This document shows, piece by piece, positions 57,462 to 64,000 of a stretch of DNA of 64,000 bases. The stretch comes from Oopsacas minuta (Eukaryota > Porifera > Hexactinellida > Lyssacinosida > Leucopsacidae), in contig JAKMXF010000166.1 of assembly GCA_024704765.1 (NCBI GenBank), forward strand, positions 62,001-126,000, read 5' to 3'. The notes under the pieces were generated by a model. It was given only the letters and a program-made list of their open reading frames with translations. It had not been told where the DNA came from and ran no database searches. Made by a program: the position numbers and the translations under genes. Each line of letters starts with the position of its first letter. The first letter of the stretch is position 1.

Positions 57462-58114
57462 CATAAGGAAAGTACTTAATTATATTATACTATTAATAAG
57501 GTCAATTACACTGAAAGCTAAATAATATTACATAATGCTTAAATCAAATGATGTAATTAAAATTTATACATATTGTGATTAAGTAATGTTTAGACTGCGG
57601 AATGTCAATTGCAATTATTGCAATAAAAAGTAAGAATTTATTGCAATAATAATTATCGATAGTAAGAAAAAGAAAAAAATTCAAGAAATTTGTGTACAAA
57701 ATTGTCAGTAATTTCTCCAATAGGAAAAGAACCAAGGATAATATCCTATCACTGGAACAAATAAATCTATAATATTAAAACTCAATTGGTGTGTGTATGT
57801 GTGTTTTAATTAAGTAGCTTGAGGTTTGTAAGCGTTCATAAACGTTAACAGAGCACTAGTACATAATAATATACGAATACAAACACATATGCCTTTACCC
57901 TTTAACAAACAAATAAATATTAAACTAAATCAGAGCATACTTCATCGCCAACACCTGAAATAACTCAACGTCTATGCAAAGTCTATGATAGGAACATAAT
58001 TAGAGGGAACACTATTTAACTATACTTGATCTATCAACTAATCTTACTGCTAAGGGGGAAAATACATATGTAATAGTTAGGTAAGTTAGGTTAGCCTATG
58101 CACAGGGCATTAAG
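57462..58114. other. Downstream region of the DAZAP1-like gene
   Basis: Probably includes the 3' untranslated region of the minus-strand gene at 58115-59194. Minus-strand AATAAA strings occur, for instance near 57638, but none can be assigned firmly. Confidence 0.35.
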
Positions 58115-59194
58115 CTAATAGTTCCGCTGATTGGGAGGCTGAGAGTACCTAGAGTCAGAAGGGAATGCCTGAGTGTAGGACGTGTTCTGATAGTAATTAC
58201 TGGTAGTTTGGCTCTGTCCATAAGGAACAGGGTGTGCTGTATCACTCTGTCCAGAGAAAGTACTATGGTACTGTGGGTAACCACCAGTAGAAGATGAGTA
58301 AGGTTGTTGCCCGTAAGCAGAGGAGAAGCCTTGTGTAGGATAGGAGGATTGGGAGTAATTGGGTTGATAACCATTTGGTTGGTATGAAGAAACTTGTTGT
58401 GAAGGATAGTTATTCGGTTGGGCACTAGAATGGGAAGTACCGTAGTTTGAGCCAGGCTGATAAGTAGGATGGCCACCAGCCATATAGGAGGACCCACCTG
58501 CTGCACTATACGGGTAGTAGTATGGATTATTGTATTGTGGGAAAGTGTGCGGATTCTGTGAACTAGTCCCTGATGCTGCTGTTTGGTAATTGGTCCATTG
58601 TTGGTAGCTGGTCGGAGCTGATGCAGGGCTAGGAGGGCCCCCGGGCATACGATTCTCAGCTGCTTTAACTTCTATTTTTTTATCCTTAAAGTTTTGGAAT
58701 TGATCCTTAATAGCTTTCGCTGCACTAAGTTTATCGTCATACTCGACAAATGCGAAACCTCTTGGCTTGCTTGTCTGACGATCCATTTTCACATCAACTT
58801 CGGAAACAGTTCCGTATTGTCCAAAATAAAATTTGATCTCTTCATCTGTACATCCATGCGGCAGTCCACCTACAAATACTTTTTTAACAATATTACTACT
58901 CTTGTTATGTTGAGACGCAGCATGATGATCCTTAGTAATCGCTTCTTTGGGGTCTATTTTCTTGCCATCCAAATAATGTGTATCTACAGCTGTAACTTTA
59001 CTGACTGAAGCAGGATCTTTGAATGTAACAAACCCAAACCCTCGCGGCAATCTGGTCATACTGTCTACCATTATAACACCATCAGCGACATCACCATACT
59101 CCGTGAAATAATTAATAAGAGAGTCTTTGTCAGTATCCCAACTCAGCCCTCCAACAAATATTTTGCCTGCTTCATGCTTCGAGTTTTCTGACAT
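58115..59194 (-). CDS. DAZAP1: DAZAP1-like RNA-binding protein, two RRMs and prion-like tail
   Basis: Single-exon frame of 359 codons starting at 59194 with AAAATGT context and ending at 58115. RRM1 covers about residues 11-84 (RNP2 IFVGGL at 12-17, RNP1 RGFGFVTF at 51-58, LDGKKIDPKEA). RRM2 covers about 106-180 (RNP2 VFVGGL, RNP1 RGFAFVEY at 145-152). The RRM2 start VFVGGLPHGC and the RRM1 end LDGKKIDPK are close to DAZAP1, a regulator of mRNA translation and splicing. Musashi and other hnRNP A/B proteins are the alternatives. Residues 185-359 form a low-complexity tail rich in Tyr, Gly, Gln, Ser and Pro, as in prion-like hnRNP tails. The lack of introns is notable next to the five-exon ACADSB gene, about 210 bp away on the same strand. 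Family certain; exact orthology likely. Confidence 0.85.
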   Translation of the reverse strand: MSENSKHEAGKIFVGGLSWDTDKDSLINYFTEYGDVADGVIMVDSMTRLPRGFGFVTFKDPASVSKVTAVDTHYLDGKKIDPKEAITKDHHAASQHNKSSNIVKKVFVGGLPHGCTDEEIKFYFGQYGTVSEVDVKMDRQTSKPRGFAFVEYDDKLSAAKAIKDQFQNFKDKKIEVKAAENRMPGGPPSPASAPTSYQQWTNYQTAASGTSSQNPHTFPQYNNPYYYPYSAAGGSSYMAGGHPTYQPGSNYGTSHSSAQPNNYPSQQVSSYQPNGYQPNYSQSSYPTQGFSSAYGQQPYSSSTGGYPQYHSTFSGQSDTAHPVPYGQSQTTSNYYQNTSYTQAFPSDSRYSQPPNQRNY

Positions 59195-59403
59195 TTTGGG
59201 TAAGAATTACGAAGTGTAAGTTATGCAACCGTAAATATCGTAAATATAGTAGTAAAGTACTCTATTGTATCAAAAATTAGCAATATATCCTCATTAGATA
59301 AAAACCTAGAGTAAGCTATAGGAATATAGAAATCAGTAAATCATTAGAATCTCAAAAAATTTGTGTGTAAATTTAAATAAATTCGCAAATACGAAAGTTA
59401 TTA

Positions 59404-61584
59404 TTATGCTTTGTAATTGGTGTCTAATATTTTCGCGATAGTATTAAGCTGGATATTGGACGTTCCTTCGTAAATAGCGCCAATCTTACAATCTCTATAG
59501 AATTTCTCGACAGGGAAATCCTTTGTGAACCCAATGCCTCCTAACCACTCCACGCATTTAGAGGTAGTATTAGCAGCTACAACGCTTGAGAAATACTTCG
59601 CCATAGCTGCCTCCTTAATGAATGGTAAATTCGCTTCCTTTAGCCTCGCAGCATTGTATGTTAGTAATCTAGCTGCTTCGATATTGATGGCTACTTCTGC
59701 GCGCTGATGCTGCATAGATTGGAAATCAGCAATTGGAGATCCGAATGCTTTTCTCTCATGCAGATAGGGAATTGTATTATCAAAAGCGCCTTGAGCTAAA
59801 CCTATAGTAAATATCTACTATATGAATAATGTTAAGATAATAATCCTAAACTACAGTCAACTCCAGTTATATCGAACACAGATATATCGAGATGAAACCT
59901 TGTTAATGCGAATTTTCGGATAAGATGAACAAATTTTGAGCGTCCGTTGGTGTTCAAATTAATGAAGTTCCTCTGTACCTTCTTTAACGAATTCTTAAAT
60001 CGTACTAATCTGGTCCAAAACCTCCGTAATTATCGCAGTCCCTTTAGCTTCGATATAACCTGATTTGACTATAATAAATAATAAATAATAAATAATACCA
60101 ATCATTTGAGCTCCAATACCGATCCTTCCTTCATTAAGAGTATCAATAGCATACTTATATCCACGACCTACATCACCTAGAACATTAGTTTCTGGTATCT
60201 TTACGTCATCAAGGGTAACTGTACAAGTACTGGAAGCTCTGATACCCAATTTATCCTCCTTCTTACCGATAGATAGTCCTGGTGTATCTTTCTCCACGAC
60301 AAAACAAGTTATTCCTATTAGATAGTAATATTATATAAAAATTAATTATGCTATACGAGAAAATACGCAGTTTGCCTTTGTATCTCTTAGAGAAATCAAC
60401 GTTAGCCATGACCAGGAATAGACCAGCATGTTCTGCATTAGTAATCCAAGCTTTACTACCGTTAAGTACGTATGTATCTCCTTTCTTATCTGCTCGTGTT
60501 TTCAAGGCAAATGCATCAGAACCACAGTCAGCTTCTGATAGACAGAACGAGCCAACTAGATCACGAGAGAGACGGGGAAGGAACTTCTCTCTCAAATGCT
60601 CCGATGCGAATCTATAAATATAAATGATATTATCATAAGATATATATTAGTTGAAATTTGTTGAAGCTCCAACCCCCGCTTAAATTTGGCTACTAACGAT
60701 TTATTGTAATTCAAAAACTGTCAATTGACTTTGAGCTTATTAATATTCCCAAAAATCAAGAAATTTGCCTATACTAATGATGCCATAAGTAATCATAAAA
60801 TTCCTGCACAAAGTGTAATATTAATCAAAGTCCACAGTACGACATACCGTAAGAAATAATTATTAATGAGAGTATTTTGTACATCACAGAACACAGATAC
60901 AGATGGATCTACCTTAGCCAGCTCTTCTATCACAATAATAGAGGAGAAGAAGGTAGCAGCTGTTCCTCCAAACTTCTCAGGTATCTCTATCCCCATCAAT
61001 CCTGTCTCAAATAGACCATCTCTCACCGATTGAGCCATGTGAGACTCGTCGTCCATTTGTTTAACCAGAGGTCGAATCTTATCCACTGCGAACCTTCAAA
61101 GTTTGTAATTTTAATAGTATACATTATACTTATTGGTTGTATCCATAGTAATTTAAGTTTAGTGTGTAACCATGGTAACGTCAATGGCATGAAGGTACTA
61201 CCTTGATTTTGATGTAAACCGGTTTTCATTATAAAGGGAATCTGGAGTTCTGAGCATTAACAGGCTCGTATATCCAAATTTCAGGCAACTTGACAAAATT
61301 CTGCAAAAGGTTGTCCCCACGATTAAGATGGTAATAAATTGTAATCGCGAAATAAGCGTACCTATTTGGAATTGTTTGTGCCGAATGAAGCTACATGCAA
61401 ACACATATATAGGTATACTCAATAAATACCTTGAGACAGTATCTCTAAGCATAATCTCTTCATCAGATAGACAGGTAATTGCTTGATGATGAGAACGTGT
61501 GTGTTGAGATTGATAGATACGTGATGGAGAAAATGGAATTATGCTATGCTTACAAGCTGATATTGTACGCACTAATCTGCTCAT
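59404..61584 (-). CDS. ACADSB: Short/branched-chain acyl-CoA dehydrogenase, mitochondrial, five exons
   Basis: It oxidises 2-methylbutyryl-CoA and related acyl-CoAs in the mitochondrial matrix, an isoleucine-degradation step. Minus-strand exons are 61584-61430, 61093-60848, 60611-60376, 60314-60099 and 59801-59404. They join in frame to 416 residues, near the family's usual 430. Introns are 336, 236, 61 and 297 nt. Three are GT-AG; the third (60375-60315) starts AAAG|GC and is a GC-AG intron. The first 35 residues ([14 protein letters not shown] start) suit a mitochondrial presequence. Landmarks: [11 protein letters not shown] and [20 protein letters not shown] in exon 2, [20 protein letters not shown] and [14 protein letters not shown] in exon 3, [10 protein letters not shown] and [14 protein letters not shown] in exon 4. 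In exon 5 there are [17 protein letters not shown] and [17 protein letters not shown], whose Glu (about 396) is the catalytic base. A short miniature element lies in intron 4. Confidence 0.9.
59855..60070. mobile_element. Pogo-like miniature element within an ACADSB intron
   Basis: The left end CAGTCAACTCCAGTTATATC and the right end, reversed, GTCAAATCAGGTTATATCG are inverted termini of the TTATATCGAA-type family. TA is next to each end. It occupies most of the 297-nt fourth intron (59802-60098). Relatives are at about 62955-63432, and a related motif pair lies in the hAT intron near 2520-2570. Confidence 0.6.
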
Positions 61585-61643
61585 TTCTCTATGAGATTAA
61601 AAAAGGCTATGCAATGAGGGAATATATATGTCAAAACAAAGTA

Positions 61644-61802
61644 CAGCGGATACTGGTTATAAGAAACCCTTGGCAGCAGCAATACATGTTCATATAACTG
61701 GTATGTTCTTACAATTGGGGGCATAAAATATACAGGAATATGAGAACCATTTCCAGATGATGGCTCTTATATCCGGTATGTTCTTATAACCGGCAACCAC
61801 TG
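61644..61802. mobile_element. 159-bp pogo-like miniature element with TA TSD
   Basis: The left end CAGCGGATACTGGTTATAAG and the right end, reversed, CAGTGGTTGCCGGTTATAAG are inverted. TA flanks both (61642-61643, 61803-61804). A related copy occurs at about 63805-63985. It lies 60 bp upstream of the ACADSB start codon at 61584, so it is within the probable promoter or leader. Confidence 0.8.
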
Positions 61803-61804
61803 TA

Positions 61805-62223
61805 TTAAAGGTATTGACAAACGAGATGTCAGCAGCGGGTTCTTTACTGTCCATTTACTTCTGGCTAGCCGTTGAAACCAATCACGTATAAGGATCATTT
61901 TGAATTTTATATAACCAGAAACCTATGGCTATGATTAATCATTCAATAGAAATGTATAATCTACTGAATATGTCTATATCCTACCCTTAAACGAACAAGA
62001 ATAAAGTATTCTCATCGTGTATGCCATGCTAATAGGTATCTGAATTAAAATTTGATTATATTCATCCATGGTTTAAGTGTTAATAGTAACATCGTGAATG
62101 AAACCCATTCAAGTATTTTAGCTTGTTACAAATACCTTGGACAAGAAAATATAATTCTCGAAATAAATAAATAAATATACAAATTAACGGGTAAATAAAT
62201 AACTAAGTTGGTTTATAAATATA
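61805..62223. other. Intergenic between ACADSB and an unknown gene
   Basis: Probable 3' flank of the minus-strand gene at 62224-62916. Contains TTATTTATTATAG-like AT runs at its right end; no gene was recognised. Confidence 0.35.
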
Positions 62224-62916
62224 TTATTTATTTATTATAGGGAGTTGATTTCGAAGTTTTGTATCCTCAAAACTTGTTTTCTTTGAATTTAATGTTTTAT
62301 CATCCTTAGTGTTCGGGTTACGATTAGTCCTAGCGAGATAAGAGAATAAGTTGGGTAGCTTTTCCTGTCGAATCCCATTACCTCCTGCCTTGTTTAAGAT
62401 CCCCAATAGCATCGAATGTACTTTCTTATTTTGATTAGATATGTGTTCTAGATTGGCGATTTTCGGTGTCACAACTATTTCAGATTCTTTAGCTTTATCA
62501 GAAGGTTGAGTTACAGTTTCCACAGGTTTAAACTTAGATTTCCATTCATATGTGACCGGGATAATTCCAACAGCTGGTTCACTCTTGGAAAAATTAGCTG
62601 AGTATCGTGTGCTAATGACAGGAATTAATTTACAGGTTAGATCTCTGTTTGATAGAGGTGACATAGTACGAGGTGGAATAGCTTGTTCGTGTACCGCACA
62701 TACCGTACTCCCACTCACTCCGTATACCGGTTTCACATGAAGACTATGAGGTCGGTGTCGTAGCTGGCTTCGATCAGGTCTAAGAGGGGGACAGGGTCTG
62801 TCCGATTTGAGAGGCGAGTATTCTCTGGAGAAAGAGAAGTGCTCGTGTGTGGCAGAACGGGGCAACTGATATTTTCGGGGTGTCATCTCCTCTGTTAGAG
62901 GATCACGATTGTACAT
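62224..62916 (-). CDS. Unknown protein, 230 residues, possibly a terminal exon
   Basis: Open frame from Met at 62916 to TAA at 62224. I do not recognise the family. The first 100 residues are rich in Pro, Arg, Ser and His (PRKYQLPRSATHEHF, SDRPCPPLRPDRSQLRHR), followed by IPPRTMSPLSNRD and ITPVTYEWKSKFK-like sequence. The end is Lys/Asn-rich (NTKDDKTLNSKKTSFED). It has no signal peptide or membrane span and looks largely disordered. ATTCAAATAG stands right before GATG at the start, so the piece could also be a last exon entered by an acceptor at 62917. Its length and base composition, GC-richer than its surroundings, argue for real coding. Confidence 0.6.
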   Translation of the reverse strand: MYNRDPLTEEMTPRKYQLPRSATHEHFSFSREYSPLKSDRPCPPLRPDRSQLRHRPHSLHVKPVYGVSGSTVCAVHEQAIPPRTMSPLSNRDLTCKLIPVISTRYSANFSKSEPAVGIIPVTYEWKSKFKPVETVTQPSDKAKESEIVVTPKIANLEHISNQNKKVHSMLLGILNKAGGNGIRQEKLPNLFSYLARTNRNPNTKDDKTLNSKKTSFEDTKLRNQLPIINK

Positions 62917-62954
62917 CCTATTTGAATATCTAGTTGTAAATTATGAAAAAGCAT

Positions 62955-63432
62955 CTAGTCACCTCCCGTTATATCGAACACAGAAATATCGAAAAACCCA
63001 CTTATGTATACAAATTGGATAAATAAAGTCCAAGTAACCTAAATTTCATCGGTTAGGCTGATCTTAGTTGGAATTGGAAACATTTTCAGCTCCACCCCCA
63101 TTCTGATTTGGCCATTTTCTCAAAGTATCTCAGGTACAGGATGAATAAACTAGCAAATAGTACAAATGTAAAATAGATCCTTTCTTCGTTTTGCACATTC
63201 TAATATCATATTTGACTTTAGTAATTTTCATGTTTGTTTATAAATGAATCAAATTTCCTGCTGATACGTCACAAAATAATGAAATAATGATAAGGAACTG
63301 CTCGCATGCATGCATGCTCAGGTGGATCTCATGTGGAGCCGAAACAAGTTTCACTTAACAGTGCCTTATATCAAATCCGCTTGCCTCGGAGGAATTATCG
63401 CGGTTCCTTGAGCTTCGATATAACTGTATTTC
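62955..63432. mobile_element. Possible pogo-like miniature element
   Basis: AGTCACCTCCCGTTATATCG at the left, and GAGCTTCGATATAACTG followed by TA at the right, resemble the ends of the element at 59855-60070. It also holds GAATTATCGCGGTTCCTTGAG, similar to that element's right side. No coding. Confidence 0.45.
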
Positions 63433-63800
63433 TAATAAAATAAATAATCTGGATTATATAAATGTTTGTATGATTAGTTGATTCGTAATCCAATAAAACT
63501 CATTATTGTTAAAGTTTTACAAATAATCTTAAGTTAACCACAGTAATACTGGTATATGTAATTTCGTAGTTTGTACATACGTAAGCAATAATTAACGTAT
63601 TATATTATATTACAAAATATCGTCGCCTCTCTTCAGATGGCCCAGTTATGTCACCTGCCAAATAGAGAATTTGGGATAATTTATACATACGTATGAACGT
63701 GTCCAGTACAGGTGCTTAATGTATTATGATATGAATTTATATGACTTGTAATTATGTGCTCCTTGAGTGTGTTTCTAAAATATTTTGTGTTTGTTATATT
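63433..63800. other. Intergenic, no feature recognised
   Basis: AT-rich DNA between two miniature elements. Nothing was recognised. Confidence 0.3.
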
Positions 63801-63804
63801 TAGT

Positions 63805-64000
63805 CAATGCCGGTTATAAGAACATCGTCGGGAACTGAACATAATGTTCTTATAATCGGCATAAAATATACAGGAATATATGAGAACCGTTTTCTGAAGA
63901 TGGTTCTTATATCCGGTAAAAATTCAATGGAGTAAGATACAAAAGATTCGGTAAATCGAGTTATGGTCCTTACAACCGGCATGTTCTGTATCTATTATAT
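63805..64000. mobile_element. Pogo-like miniature element reaching the window end
   Basis: Starts ATGCCGGTTATAAGAACATC and ends near 63985 with TACAACCGGCATGTTCTG. It shares GCATAAAATATACAGGAATAT and GGTTCTTATATCCGGTA with the element at 61644-61802. The right end lies at or just inside the window border. Confidence 0.55.

Noticed and set aside
58096-58506. 136-codon minus-strand frame
   Set aside because: Shifted frame inside the repetitive tail of the DAZAP1-like gene.

Overview
This is an AT-rich nuclear DNA window from an animal, probably an invertebrate. It has spliceosomal genes with short introns (61 to 336 nt in the one gene that can be fully modelled). It carries animal housekeeping genes: a peroxisomal import receptor of the PEX5 type, a DAZAP1-like two-RRM protein and a mitochondrial short/branched-chain acyl-CoA dehydrogenase. 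It also holds a dense load of animal-type DNA transposons. Phylum cannot be fixed from the sequence. No CRISPR array, rRNA or operon-like layout was seen.

Layout. 1-5.6 kb: the end of a Tc1 element, then a long inverted repeat whose middle holds an almost intact BED-finger hAT transposon with a perfect 8-bp target duplication. 6.0-7.2 kb: a Ty3/Gypsy-like gag-protease relic. 7.5-10.4 kb: a decayed ZMYM-type hAT. 10.5-13.1 kb: a foldback repeat and a non-autonomous element whose ends resemble those of the Mutator-like element further right. 13-18 kb: mostly non-coding, with dispersed repeats. 18.3-21.5 kb: a very young DNA transposon with about 370-bp, nearly identical terminal inverted repeats and an uncommon RNase-H-like transposase with one frameshift. 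23.3-24.1 kb: first exon of PEX5; the remaining exons were not found. 24.6-29.1 kb: a tRNA-Ile-derived sequence and two decayed Tc1 elements.

29.7-33.5 kb: small hAT derivatives and repeats. 33.5-39.3 kb: a Mutator-like element with about 440-bp inverted repeats, a 9-bp target duplication, a decayed transposase and a C-terminal OTU-type cysteine protease domain. 40.4-44.3 kb: a third hAT, interrupted by a 1.1-kb palindromic foldback element with its own target duplication. 44.8 kb: a small signal-peptide-like ORF behind a TATA box. 48.5-49.8 kb: a third Tc1/mariner relic. 51.7-52.6 kb: a second, different Mutator-like relic. 58.1-63 kb: the only gene-dense stretch, with three minus-strand genes (DAZAP1-like, ACADSB, and an unknown 230-residue protein).

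The host genes have unrelated jobs (peroxisomal import, RNA binding, mitochondrial isoleucine catabolism), so I infer no pathway cluster. The main theme is a host region remodelled by nested class II transposons. The most interesting items are the young 8-bp-duplication transposon, the OTU-bearing Mutator-like element, the PEX5 exon that lacks every WxxxF/Y motif, the GC-AG intron in ACADSB and the possible short secreted peptide.
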